A stretch of DNA of 64,000 nucleotides from Patella vulgata (Eukaryota > Mollusca > Gastropoda > Patellidae): assembly GCF_932274485.2 (NCBI RefSeq), contig NC_065881.2, positions 75,766,702 to 75,830,701 on the forward strand. The letters are read 5' to 3'. Made by a program: the position numbers and the translations under genes. A model generated the notes under the pieces. It did no database searches. It saw only the letters and a list, made by a program, of their open reading frames with translations, and had not been told where the DNA came from. Shown here piece by piece: positions 53,801 to 63,789 of the stretch (position 1 is the stretch's first letter; each line of letters starts with the position of its first letter).

Positions 53801-56800
53801 TTCTACTCCAGCGATGATGTCACTAGAAAATACATATGCTACGAATTCCTCGCCGATTTACGATAACAAAATGCAAAGAATCTTTGAATGCTCAGTATTG
53901 CTTACAGATTCGCGTAGAATTGATGATTTTGGACATTGTCCACTTTTCATTGTCAACTTTAGATTAATTATGTTCTGCAAAACGAGATATCTGCCGTATA
54001 GAGACTAAGAATCGGGCTAGAGAATTTACTTTTAAATAATTTTAATTAAGTTTGCATAAAGTGGCTTCAGGGTGAAATCACTACTATTTTTTTTTACAAA
54101 ACCTGGATCTACAAAATGAAATTTATTTTACTGTACATGCCGGTATGTATCTCTGAAATTCATAGTATCATTTCCATTCCAGGTGATCTCTACAGTCCGG
54201 TATTGCATCATGTTGTTCTAGAAAATAAGATAGTTTCTACAGTTGACACAATAGATGATGCTGTAATGATAATGTTCGGTATTTACTATATCTTCAATTT
54301 AGAATACCATCCAAAAGCTACTCAAACATTAGAATTCATTCAAAGGTAAGATTTTTGATTTTTCTTTAAAAAATAATAGTATTAACCATTATGTACTACC
54401 ATCTTGCTTCAGATAGAATATAAAAGATCATGCACAGATTCTGATTATACCCTTGCTTTCACAACTTAGTAGGATGTTAAACCCTTTTTTTTTTCATTTC
54501 ATTTGGTTACACCATGCTCTTACAAAAAAACTTGGGTCATACAAATTTGATAATTGTTCCACTGCAGACTTTTTTGACCCCCAAAATATAAAATAAATTT
54601 ATTGCCACCACACACTAAAAATTCTACTTTTTTGCATAATTATTCCAATTGCTCAAATTCCAGTTCTTGTATACTGACAAACATTGTAAACTCCTGAAAT
54701 CCCTAGTCGAGAAATCAAATTTACTGAGTAAAATATGATGATTAGATGTATTGTAATGTGAGAGTTAAACGTGGAATCTGCATGGCTAAAAATAGCATCA
54801 ATTACTAATCATTATCATCCAGAAGTATGCCTCCCATAACAAAACAACAAGTGGTCTGAGAAGTCAATCATGATATTGTTTAGAGCTCTTATGATTCGGT
54901 CGTCCAGCCTCTCGTTTGATTTATTTTCCACTACTAAATCGGTCTGATCCAACTATAGTTGAGATCATCTTGGCAAATTTTATGTGGTAAATGCTTCCAG
55001 AAGTAAAATCCCCAGGTACTTTTTTGAAATAAGATGCTCGAGAAACAAATTAATCAACATTGTAAGGCCCTGTACTGGTATGTATCATTCAGAAGTTCTA
55101 CTTCGATACGAGAGCCACGGTGGCTCAGTGAGTATGTTGGTTGCCAGTGGCGCGGGGCTTGCAAAGTAAACTAGTTGTTAAAGATCCCTAGACAGTTGGA
55201 AATCGAAGAAGAGTAGGCGTGTTATCGCTGGCTGTCCTAGTAGAATTTTCCTCATTACACACTGCATGGTATATGCCTGTCTTCGTTATAGTCCAGAAGG
55301 TGCAGAAAGTAGGACATTAAGCTCCATTCATTTCCATTCTATTTTGGTATGATCAGAGACAAACTTATGGTATGGTACTTTGAGAATCCTAATTTTTGAT
55401 CATATTTAATTTTATTTCAGAGTACTTATAGGAATCAATCCAGATTTTGGATCCAAAAAACCCAAGAAAAGTACAAAGAAAGGCTGTGTTTCTTCTAAAG
55501 TTATAACCTTGGCAAGTCATCTTGATGAAGTTGATGTAGACCAACATGATTACTGACTTGACGAAGTGCTCAGTTTTATAAAGTGATGTGTATTTTCATA
55601 AAACTGTGATAAACAAGTTATCTCAATTCTTCATTTGAATTGCAAACCCTGTTCAAGGTTATATTGTTTGAATTTTTCTTTGTTTTTTTTTTTACTTAAT
55701 TTGAACATCAGATGCATGTTTTCATTATTATGTTATTTAAGATTAAGAAATTACTCTTTCAGTTGTATTCATACATGTTATTTAGGTTATTGATTTAGGC
55801 CAAGAGTAAAACCACCCAATTTATATTGTTTTTCTTTAGGAATTCTAGTTGGAGACTCTGTTTATTCGGTAAAAATGTCAAACACACACCATTAGGATTA
55901 TCCCTGGAATGAAAAATGGTGGTCTACAAATGTCAGTTTTGCACATTTGATCTTTTTTCTGTCAAAGAATATTTGAGTCACTATAAGCTGCATAATAATG
56001 TAAAAAACATATTTTTTCCATGCTGTTTTGTCTTTTGTAAAAGGACTTTTGTTAGATTTACTTCTCTAAAATGTCATATGACCAGGGACCATTTACAATC
56101 GTTGTGCAGTATCTCCAATAGTTTGTGTGCACAATCTGTTCAAGACAAAATAGTAAATGATGATTTCATTTGTTGCGTTGATAGTTGCAAAAGGAAAGTA
56201 GGCAGTCTCAAGGATTTAATATCACATTGCAAACAGCACATATGTTTTGATCAACCAATGCCATGTCCTTATTTAAACTGTGATGGGCTTTTTACGAAAC
56301 ATTCATCATACACATCTCATATATCTAGAAAACACGGATCGACAGGCAGCAGGTTTAAGGAATCTTTTAGGCCAAATAGTGTTATTATCAGTACAGTTCT
56401 GTCAGATGCCATTGAGACTGGTACGACAGAGTATTTTGCACGTCAACCACCAGAAAATGTAGTGTCTGATATTGAAGTAGATCATTCTAATGAGCAAAAC
56501 TTATCAGAGGTTTTTAATAGGTCATTGGCTTTGTATTTCATGAAACTTGAAGCTGTCCAGCTTATACCAGTTAGCACAATCAATGTGATGATGTCTGATG
56601 TGAATGATTTACACGTTTTATCAATTGACATTATGTATAAAAAGATAAATTATGAGGTTAAACTTGAAAACTCTGAAACAAAGTCTAAAATTAATCATAT
56701 TATGCACAGTGATGAATTCAAATCACTTCTGAGTGGTGATAGTGCTAAGTTTGATACAGATTTTAAAAGAAAGCGTTTTTTTAAACAACATTTTAAGTAT

Positions 56801-59800
56801 ATTGAGCCCATTGAACTATATTTAGGACTGGATGAAAATAACAAAAGATGTGTGTATCATTATGTTCCTTTAAAAGAAACATTGAAGTCTTTGCTTGAAG
56901 ATGTAAGTGTTATGAATCATATAAATAAGCCTTTAGCATGTGATAAAGATCTTTATATAGACATAACTGATGGATCAAGTTTCAAAACTAACAGGTATTT
57001 TCAACAGAATAAAGATGCATTAAAAATTATCTTGTATCAGGATGCATTCGAAGTTGTTAATCCGCTAGGATCTGCAAAAAAAACCTTTAAACTTATTCGA
57101 TTTTATTTTAGTTTAGTGGATATTTATCCATATAACAGAGCCAAGATTGACCCTTTACAACTGGCTATATTGTGTCGTGAGAAGGATTTTCTTTATTTTG
57201 ATAATGGACGAACAGTTCTTGAACGATTGGTTAGTGAAATTAAGGAACTTGCTGTTGGGCTTAATATTGATGGAAAATTGATTAAGGCAAATCTTGTTTG
57301 TGTCTTGGGTGATAATCTTGGCAGTCACTTTATTGGTGGGTTTTGTACCAATTTTTCGAATGGTCAATATTATTGTAGATATTGCCTAATGATGAAACTA
57401 TCTTATGAAACTAATCCTTTGAATATCAGAAATGCTGAACTAAGAACAGTTGAAAATTTTGAACCCTCCGTTAAATTTGTAGAGGAAAATAATGTCGAGC
57501 ATCACAATGGTATAAAATGTAATAGCATTGTCAATGACATAAATGGTTTTCATGTTTGTAATCCAGCTCTGCCCCCCTGTCTGGGTCACGACTTGTTTGA
57601 AGGTGTTGTTAAATATGATTTGGCACTGTTCTTGAAAAATTTGATCAATGTCAAAAAGTGGTTTGATTTAAAGACTTTAAATTTCTGTATTTCATCATTT
57701 GCTTATAAAGGCCATGATTTAGATAACAAGCCTGTTCCAATAAAAGCAAAATGTGACAACATTGCAGGTCATGCTGTTCAAACCTGGACTTTTCTGCGAC
57801 TTTTGCCAATAATTATTTCTGAACATGTTGCAAATTTTGAAGATGATGTTTGGAAAGCTATTTTACTATTACGAATAATTACAGAATATTTATGTTCGCC
57901 AAAAATATCAATCAATCAAGTTGGTATTGTACAGCACCTTTTAGATGACTATATAATAATGAGACAGACCCTGTTCCTGGGTGTGAATTTGAGACCAAAA
58001 CACCATTATGTCCATCACTATCCCCATTTGATTACCCAATTTGGACCAATGCTCAGAGTGTGGACGATGAGATTTGAATCAAAACATACTTATTTTAAAA
58101 GATGTATTCGAAGTTCAAAAAATTTTAAAAATGTGACAAAAACTCTGTCTGAAAAACATCAGCTTCTTCAGTCTTATTATTCAGTGGGTAGTTTATTCAA
58201 GTCAGAAGAGGGACAATTTGAAGATGCTGAAAAATTTTCACCAAATTGTGTTGGGAAAGAAATATTTGACATAGTCCATGAAAAAGTTAACAATATTAAC
58301 AATTTAAGATTTTCAAGATCTGTTTTGATACATGGTTATTCAATCAAAAGTGGTAATTGTGTAATTGTTGATAGTAAAAATGGATATATAGGTTTCGGTC
58401 AAATCCAATTTTTGCTATTTGATGAAGATTGCATTCCCCAGTTGCTCTGTAAATACATAAGTACAAGAAGAGCAAGGAATGGTTTATATGAGGTAGACTT
58501 TGATAAAGGGGACATTGTTTTGGTAGATTACAAAGCAATACTTGATTTATGCCCTCTGATTTTATATAATAATTCGATTGCTCTCAAAAATTATCCAGTC
58601 GACAAATGGAATTAGGTGTTTAGTTTTTTTTTATCCAATTAGGAGGCCATGGAGTATTTATACAAGCATTTTTCTAATCAAGTAACAAAGTTTTGTTCTT
58701 ATGTAGATATACTGTAGATACTTGATATGATGCAGATCTTGTTTAGTTATTTTAAGAACTGTTCTAGCAAAATTAGAACTAAATTTTCATATTTATTTTT
58801 TAGATTACCATTAAAATTTCATTAGTAGATTTTAGTTGTTCAATAAAGAGGACATCATAGATTCTCGGATCTGTTTTCTGAAACTAAAGATAGAATTTTA
58901 GTATGTTTGACATATATTCTACAGTTATAAACTGTTCATTTTGACTATACATTAATTTGTATGGATTATATACATATCTTGTGTTTTCTGTTAAGACCTT
59001 TGAAGTTTTTGTAAGCTTATTTCACTTGATAATTTTTAATAAAATGTAATATTGAATGTATTTAGTTAGTTTTCTTTAACCTGAAGTTATATTTAATTTT
59101 ACACCAGACACATGAGAGAAAAAGAACAGTAAGCTGATAATCAAGATGTATTATAGGCCTAATGAACAAGTGCTCCAGATGATAGTTACCATGAATTGTC
59201 TCAGACAACCCTTTTCTGGTGCAATTGGTTTAATACCTATGACTGATCAGATGTGAAACCAATAGCCTGTAAAGTTGGCTCATTTACAAGTATATATGAT
59301 TTAACAAAATCATGTTAATGATTCTGAGCATTGCCATGTTAAAATACAAAACTATGTTAATTTACAGAAGTTCTGGCAACTTTTCTGCCAGGATTTTGCT
59401 GTAAAAAAACAAGAATAATTTCAGGTTCATTTACAAGTCAAATGTTATTTTACAAGTATATGTAATTTAACAAAATCTTGTTAATGATTCTGAACATTTT
59501 CATGTTAAAATACAACACAATGTTAATTTACAGAAGTTCTGTCAACTTTATTGCCAGGTTTTTCCTGTAAAATAACAGGAATAATTTCAGGTTCATTTAC
59601 AAGTCAAATGTTATTTTACAAGTATATGTAATTTAACAAAACCTTGTTCATGCTTCTGAACATTGCAATGTTAAAATACAACACAATGTTAATTTACAAG
59701 AAATCCTGGCAACTTTTCTGCCAGGATTTTCAGGTTAAAAAACAGAAATAATTTTTACAGTGTAGTTAGTGGGTCAGTGTCTTACTCATTGAAGCAATAT

Positions 59801-62800
59801 GGCTCCCATAATTCATTAAAATGATAGGTGCACCCATTTAGGTGCTACTACTAATCTTAGAAACCTTTAAAAAATCTCCTTGGATACCACTGAATTAGAA
59901 ATTATCTATTGGAAAGAGTAGAAAAGCAGTTATATCTGACAAATAAAATAAATGTGTAGTAGCTGTCATTGTTATCTATCTAGTTCTAGAATAAAGAAAT
60001 ATGTGGACCTAGCTTTTTAATCTATTCACATCTTTACAAGTGGGGAGGGCATAAAAATGTACTCACCATTTGCAAGATGAACGATACATTTTCCAGGATA
60101 TTCTACTGTCTCGCCATTTTCAAAAAAGTTTTTAAACTTACTCTGAAAGTAATGATAAGGTTTATTACATCATATCCAAAATGCAAATTGTCTGAACTGA
60201 AGATTATAAAATAACCTTAATAGAAATTTAAACTCCTCCGAGAGGCTATGGGTATGCTTACTTAACATACATTATGCAAGAGATAATTCTGCCTATTGAA
60301 GGTCTTTCTTTAGGCCTGTAATGAAATATAAATTATTAATTAGGCATTAATTAACTTATCCAGACCATAATCAACTCTCGAAGTCATCACTAGACTGCAA
60401 TGTTTATTGGATTAGGTTCCAATTTGCTGTTCGACTTCCATTCATGGTTTAATCATGAAATGGATAATCAAGACTATATTTTTTAACGTACCGACTTTAG
60501 TAATGATGATCGAGGCTAGGCCAAAAATCCAATTGCAAATATCTCAGTTCAGAGTGGATCAATTTAACTAAAATTCCCTTTACATTATCTAGTTTTCAAC
60601 TTTTATAGTGAGAACTGCCAGCTCTTTATTTAATCTCCCATAATGCATAATGAGAATTCCTAAACTTCTCAATTATTCGAACTGTTTAAATCTTTGAAAT
60701 TACTGAATAACACGTCTCGGATCTACTAAATTTAAACAACAATGAACGTAAGTTGTCACAATGTCTCTTTAATTTGTTTAATGGATTTAATTTGATCCTG
60801 GTCACATTCAATACCCACCTAAATAAAAACTACATTACAATATATCCTTTCAAAAAGTCAACAGCCTTAAGCTTGTATACCAGTTTGATTAGTCAAAAGG
60901 TTCAGCTGATCTGAACACTGACTTCAAAGAAAATATATAAGAGCCACAAAAATATTTTTAACATTATACTACTCAGTAGTTCAGAATTGTGAGCCACAAA
61001 CCTATTTTTAATACCACTCACTACTTCAGAATTTTGAGCCACAGACACATTTTGAACAACATACTACTCACTACTTCAGAATGGTAAGCCACAAACACAT
61101 TTTTCACACTATACTACTCACCAGATCAGGATTATCAATGTGTTTAGAAATATTTTCTGTATTGACAGGTCCTGCACATAAACTGACAAATGTTATGTTA
61201 TGTTTCTTTAAATCAAGTCCACAATCTACAGCCATACGATCACACTAAAAAACAAAAATATTCTTAACAGCCATACGATCACACTGTAAAACAAATATAT
61301 TCTTAACAGCCATGATCACACTGTAAAACAAATATATTCTTAACAGCCCTACGATCACACTGTAAAACAAATATATTCTTAACAGCCATACGATCACACT
61401 GTAAAACAAATATATTCTTAACAGCCATACGATCACACTGTAAAACAAATATATTCTTAACAGCCATGATCACACTGTAAAACAAATATATTCTTAACAG
61501 CCATACGATCACACTGTAAAACAAATATATTCTTAACAGCCATACGATCACACTGTTAAACAAATATATTCTTAACAGCCATACAATCACACAGTAAAAC
61601 AAATATATTCTTAATAAATTAGGGATTATCAACTACCGATGATGATTGATAGAGTTTGTTCTCTCATACCCCAGTGCTTCCCCCTAAATTTGAACAGATC
61701 TGTTAAAAACTATAGCTTATATCAAAAAGAGGGCAAAACTCTGGAATGAAAAGTCGCAAAAATGTTGAATATCCATAGAGTTTGTCAGCTAATTACCACA
61801 ATGATTAACACCAAATGGGAAAAAGATCTGTCAAAAACTGCAACCTTCAATTTGATCTTATATAATATATCAGTTACATGTTTTCTTACAGAAAACAAAA
61901 TACAACTTACGGCAGCTTTACCAACTCCATACGCAACATTAAATAATTTTCTCAGTCCACCCATAGATGAAATGTTAACAATTAATCCTGATTGTCTTTC
62001 CACCATCATTCTAGCAGCATAAACTGAACAGATATAATGGTTCCTGTAAATATATAATTTCTCTACCTTGATATAATATTCAATATTTCATTTATTTCAT
62101 AGATTAAAGTCTCTGATTGTCATGTAAGATATTTTGAAAGTTGAATCTCTAAAAGGAATATCAGTTTAATAATGGTTCAATTCTATTCAGTATTCAATAG
62201 ATTTTAATATCAACAATATTTAGACTACCTCAAACCAACATTGTTAACATCATCCCACATGTTTGGTTCATATTCCCAAAATCTCTTTCCAAGATTATCC
62301 AATATTGCCTGAAAAATATTTAACATTTAAAGATATTTTATGTAAAATTTGGATAAAGAGCTGGCCATTTCTGCTATAATAATTCAAAATAATGAAAAAT
62401 GAATATGTTAATTACTCTATTCTGAATGACGTTTGAAGTTTTCACAAGAAATGGCCATAATTGGCAGATGGAAACTCCATTCACAGTTCATATTTTCGAT
62501 GTCAAGTATGATTGCTATGATAATAAACGAAATTTTTCATCAACATTCTCTGGCCATATAAGCGGTTAACGCTATACGATTTTGGTTTAAACTATAACGC
62601 ATAAACTTATGGAAAAACAGCTACTACTATTTGGGTAACGTTTTGAAGAGTATTCTATGTTCTCAACGCTATCAAGCTAATACAATAATACAAAACTGCT
62701 AGGGAAAGTTGAATCAGTGCATTGGGGTGGGTGAGTGGGTGGGTGGCCTGTCTGGCTTCGCCATGCCGTTTTCGTTTAATTATAGACTGACGATCAACGA

Positions 62801-63607
62801 CATACTTACATTTACAGCCGAGTAGGCGTTATTGACCAAGATATCCAGTCTTCCATCCTGTTCATTTTTAACTTTATCAAATAGTTTAACAATATCATCA
62901 TCTTTAGTGTGATCACATTGTACTGGTATACATTTACCTCCCCTGTTTTCAACCTGAAATAAATACACATAATAGTAATATTCAACCTAACTAGACTAGT
63001 GTATGACTGGTCTCTGTTATGCTAGAAATGAAAAGGGGGTTTGACTTCTCATTTTTTAGCACGAGCCAAGCTAATGAAGATGGGCATGGCATAGACCATG
63101 CAGTGTGTTATGAGGGAAATTTTACCCAGACAGTAAAGCTAAAGGGCCTACTCTTGCTACGAATTCTAACTGTCATAAACAAATTTATTAAGTTGTAGAA
63201 ATTCATAATTTTCAATGATCTTGCAAAGGTGTATTTTTACTCTAATATTTTATTCTGAATGCTGGCATGGTGGCACCAATAATAAACTTGTTTTGCATAT
63301 ACCGTAACATGCTTATGATATGAAAGGTCATCATCTGAATGCGAAGTCTATTAATTTTGTGGTCTTACTCCACTGACCTACATATGCATCATACCTCTTT
63401 AGCTGTTTCTCTTAGACTTCCTCCAACTTGATCATTCGGAGGATTTAAAGTTCGACCTACAAATAATAATAATAAACAATAATATATTGTAAATCAACAA
63501 ATCCATGTATTGACTCTATATAATGATGACAACAAGTGCACAAAATGGCTGAATCTAATTTCGGTCCATTTTAGAAAAAAAAGAAGAACTGGCCCTTGGC
63601 CAATAAT

Positions 63608-63659
<52 letters not shown>

Positions 63660-63774
63660 GCCTACCTGTTATGTAGACGGTTGCACCAGCTTCTCCTAGC
63701 TGTAGAGCTATACCTTTACCTATACCTCTTGTAGCTCCAGTTACAATACAGATTTTACCTACTAATGTCTTCAT
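41844..63774 (-). CDS. DHRS1: DHRS1 orthologue, nine exons
   Basis: A short-chain dehydrogenase/reductase. Exons (minus strand, first to last): 63666-63774, 63395-63456, 62810-62953, 62229-62308, 61911-62043, 61122-61244, 60067-60142, 43982-44062, 41844-41977. They sum to 942 bp, predicting 313 aa, the same length as human DHRS1. All junctions are GT-AG and phases agree. Motifs: cofactor site TGATRGIG, NNAYSAV, catalytic Ser in NISSMGG and YGVGK (Tyr and Lys), and the family end PGFIKIPYWVLTLASSKF. The enzyme should be an NAD(P)-dependent reductase of steroid or carbonyl substrates, with a hydrophobic C-terminal tail possibly for ER membrane attachment. Intron 7 (44063-60066) is 16.0 kb, of which 15.4 kb is a CACTA transposon. 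Intron 1 begins with a long (CT)n tract eight bases after the splice site. Confidence 0.95.
42572..42885. mobile_element. hAT-type MITE in DHRS1 intron 8
   Basis: Ends CAGTGATTCTCAACC and GGTTGAGAACCACTG are inverted repeats of a well-known hAT MITE type. A direct repeat CATTAAC flanks it closely (42562-42568 and 42886-42892). There is no coding capacity. Confidence 0.8.
43393..43605 (-). mobile_element. SINE B copy with (GA)n tail
   Basis: Minus-strand SINE B starting at a (GA)n tract then AAATGGGGTTTAACGTCGAC and including GGGAATCGAAACCCCG as the reverse of the B box. Confidence 0.75.
44063..44359. other. DHRS1 intron 7, outside the CACTA element
   Basis: Single-copy-looking intron sequence before the CACTG end of the inserted transposon. 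No feature seen. Confidence 0.5.
44360..44575. repeat. CACTA left subterminal repeats
   Basis: Several direct and inverted short repeats: GTGAAAAAACA, GTGAAATAATA, GTTAAAAAACA, GTTTTTTAACATT and GTGAAATAACA. The same word type fills the right subterminal region. In plant CACTA elements such motifs bind the transposase partner protein. Confidence 0.7.
44950..45440. repeat. Fold-back with GGTGCCATTTTTTCC motif
   Basis: Left half reads AAAAATGTCACCGAAAAAAA and ATGGCACCTGGAAAAAAT; the right half (45120-45200) reads the inverse, TGCCATTTTTTCCGGGTGCC. A GC-rich stretch follows at 45255-45350. No gene. Probably a degenerate non-autonomous element. Confidence 0.55.
45441..48230. other. CACTA interior, no gene recognised
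   Basis: AT-rich sequence. A piggyBac-like end TTAACCCTTTCGGTCC occurs at 46422, with no matching second end found. A SINE A 3' part (GCATAAAAATGGGGCGTTAA-type) is at about 47470-47660. No convincing exon before 48231. Confidence 0.45.
48829..49195 (+). mobile_element. SINE A, near full length
   Basis: It begins GGGAGTCGCGGTGGCTCAGT (A box) with a B box GGTTTGATACC, continues through the conserved body and ends GTAGGACGTTAAATTTTATT. Lies in intron 1 of the SAM gene and is the best SINE A reference in the window. Confidence 0.85.
50505..51065. mobile_element. MITE with ATATCGTCGGTGAAGAGT ends
   Basis: 18-bp ends are perfect inverted repeats, 561 bp apart, inside intron 2 of the SAM gene. No coding frame. 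Target duplication unclear. Confidence 0.75.
51180..51390 (+). mobile_element. SINE A, diverged copy
   Basis: Contains TCTCAGTGAGTACAGTG, AGGACCTTGTGTGCATCAG and CATTAGCCCATAAGGTGCAT in SINE A order. Confidence 0.6.
51480..52340. repeat. ~155-bp tandem array, about six units
   Basis: Units contain TTGTGAACGCGATAGAGACC, then GGTGTGTAGGTTTATATCCA, CACAAGATCTCGGACGAG, and CTGCCCTTGATATACCGAAA. The fifth unit is shortened. Fills the 3' half of intron 2 of the SAM gene. Minus-strand frames through it are artefacts. Confidence 0.85.
53159..53727. mobile_element. Harbinger-like MITE
   Basis: Ends AGCTAATGTCACACCG and CGGTGTGACATTAGCT are inverted for about 30 bp, with TAA on both sides (53156-53158 and 53728-53730), the 3-bp duplication of PIF/Harbinger elements. 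A short frame inside, MANFWHLKNEEKLGSMWE, could be a vestige of a Myb/SANT-type gene. It sits in intron 3 of the SAM gene. Confidence 0.78.
55112..55345 (+). mobile_element. SINE A copy
   Basis: Starts GAGAGCCACGGTGGCTCAGT and ends GTAGGACATTAAGCTCCAT; located in intron 4 of the SAM gene. Confidence 0.75.
55916..58615 (+). CDS. CACTA-type transposase, single exon, intact
   Basis: An 899-aa protein with no internal stop. The N-terminal ~160 residues carry C2H2 zinc fingers (CQFCTFDLFSVKEYLSHYKLH; CKRTFVRFTSLKCHMTRDH; CPYLNCDGLFTKHSSYTSHI). The core has the arrangement of animal CACTA/TNP2-like transposases: LYQDAFEVVNPLGSAKKTF, FYFSLVDIYP, LVCVLGDNLGSHFIGGF, QYYCRYC, then GHDLFEGVVKYDLALFLKNL and PKHHYVHHYPHL. 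The metal-binding residues cannot be fixed by eye. It should bind and cut the CACTG ends 44360 and 59762. AATAAA poly(A) signals are at 58842 and about 59039. An alternative reading is a domesticated copy, but the surrounding ends argue for a transposon. Confidence 0.85.
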   Translation: MVVYKCQFCTFDLFSVKEYLSHYKLHNNVKNIFFPCCFVFCKRTFVRFTSLKCHMTRDHLQSLCSISNSLCAQSVQDKIVNDDFICCVDSCKRKVGSLKDLISHCKQHICFDQPMPCPYLNCDGLFTKHSSYTSHISRKHGSTGSRFKESFRPNSVIISTVLSDAIETGTTEYFARQPPENVVSDIEVDHSNEQNLSEVFNRSLALYFMKLEAVQLIPVSTINVMMSDVNDLHVLSIDIMYKKINYEVKLENSETKSKINHIMHSDEFKSLLSGDSAKFDTDFKRKRFFKQHFKYIEPIELYLGLDENNKRCVYHYVPLKETLKSLLEDVSVMNHINKPLACDKDLYIDITDGSSFKTNRYFQQNKDALKIILYQDAFEVVNPLGSAKKTFKLIRFYFSLVDIYPYNRAKIDPLQLAILCREKDFLYFDNGRTVLERLVSEIKELAVGLNIDGKLIKANLVCVLGDNLGSHFIGGFCTNFSNGQYYCRYCLMMKLSYETNPLNIRNAELRTVENFEPSVKFVEENNVEHHNGIKCNSIVNDINGFHVCNPALPPCLGHDLFEGVVKYDLALFLKNLINVKKWFDLKTLNFCISSFAYKGHDLDNKPVPIKAKCDNIAGHAVQTWTFLRLLPIIISEHVANFEDDVWKAILLLRIITEYLCSPKISINQVGIVQHLLDDYIIMRQTLFLGVNLRPKHHYVHHYPHLITQFGPMLRVWTMRFESKHTYFKRCIRSSKNFKNVTKTLSEKHQLLQSYYSVGSLFKSEEGQFEDAEKFSPNCVGKEIFDIVHEKVNNINNLRFSRSVLIHGYSIKSGNCVIVDSKNGYIGFGQIQFLLFDEDCIPQLLCKYISTRRARNGLYEVDFDKGDIVLVDYKAILDLCPLILYNNSIALKNYPVDKWN
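58616..59270 (+). other. 3' region of the transposase gene
   Basis: AT-rich non-coding sequence with AATAAA at 58842-58847 and about 59039. No other feature. Confidence 0.55.
59280..59762. repeat. CACTA right subterminal repeats
   Basis: Three imperfect ~160-bp units, each with TTTACAAGTATATGTAATTT, ATGTTAAAATACAACACAAT, a TGTTAATTTACA word and a small CTGGCAA...TTGCCAG-type hairpin. The array ends in the terminal TTTTTACAGTG. Short words match the left subterminal region. Confidence 0.8.
60300..60680. repeat. Dispersed repeat C in DHRS1 intron 6
   Basis: The left part is the reverse complement of 13085-13330; the right part matches 13525-13710 and 14139-14350 in direct orientation. This copy shows the two parts joined by TTAATCATGAAATGGATAAT. 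Confidence 0.7.
60941..61121 (-). repeat. ~50-bp array of DHRS1 exon 6 donor-side sequence
   Basis: On the minus strand the first ~50 bases of intron 6, starting GTGAGTAGTAT and ending in GTGGCT...ATTCTGAAGTA, are repeated about four times. GTGAGT recurs at 61071 and 61021 (spacing 50 bp), with a variant CTGAGT near 60974. Confidence 0.8.
61245..61615 (-). repeat. 39-bp array copying the DHRS1 exon 6 acceptor
   Basis: Nine units of mostly 39 bp. On the minus strand each reads GTTTTACAG followed by TGTGATCGTATGGCTGT, which are the splice acceptor and first 17 bases of exon 6, then TTAAGAATATATTT. Two units lack two bases in the exon-derived part. The minus-strand frames here are by-products. 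Confidence 0.9.
63028..63175 (-). mobile_element. SINE A, partial, in DHRS1 intron 2
   Basis: Minus-strand SINE A pieces AAGCTAATGAAGATGGGCAT and CAGTGTGTTATGAGGGAAAT. Confidence 0.65.
63609..63656. repeat. (AG)n microsatellite at DHRS1 intron 1 start
   Basis: About 24 AG repeats; on the transcribed strand a (CT)n tract begins eight bases after the GTAGGCATA donor of exon 1. Confidence 0.9.
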
Positions 63775-63789
63775 ATTGTTTTCTCTCAA

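Larger units (their letters stand above)
48231..55556 (+). pseudogene. SAM-domain gene of the CACTA element, one in-frame stop
   Basis: Exons 48231-48437 (ATG at 48233), 49505-50403, 52496-52565, 54183-54345 and 55421-55556 have good splice sites and agreeing phases, giving 1473 bp (491 codons with the stop). The first exon encodes a SAM domain (ISQTQFSLLRSRFEDIGIST ... LPARRFIAEVKRRL-type). A Ser-rich linker follows, then a region resembling vertebrate SAMD3-like proteins (RREAIRILCQSM, YLFEKQFMAVHFERLTGHS) and a C-terminal YYIFNLEYHPKATQTLEFIQ block. One TGA interrupts exon 2 at 49693-49695 (codon 132), after FNIP, where related proteins tend to have IPW; otherwise the frame is intact. SAM domains mediate protein-protein contacts. 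A role in transposition is inferred from its place. Confidence 0.75.
44360..59762 (+). mobile_element. CACTA/EnSpm-type transposon with two genes
   Basis: The left end reads CACTGTAAAAAG and the right end ...TTTTTACAGTG, giving an 11-bp perfect inverted repeat CACTGTAAAAA with the CACTG start of the CMC (CACTA) superfamily. TA lies immediately outside both ends, a probable 2-bp target duplication. Both subterminal regions carry the same short repeat family (GTGAAATAACA / TGTTAATTTACA). Inside are a SAM-domain gene and a transposase, both on the plus strand, opposite to host DHRS1. The element itself received SINEs, a Harbinger-type MITE, another MITE and tandem arrays, so it is not very young. 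It accounts for nearly all of DHRS1 intron 7. Confidence 0.8.

Noticed and set aside
53421-54008. A 195-codon frame as a host gene
   Set aside because: It begins inside a Harbinger-type MITE and runs out past its end without motifs or splice support.
61245-61632. Minus-strand frames that look like a repeated hydrophobic protein (IYLFYSVIVWLLR)
   Set aside because: They are off-frame readings of the 39-bp splice-site array.
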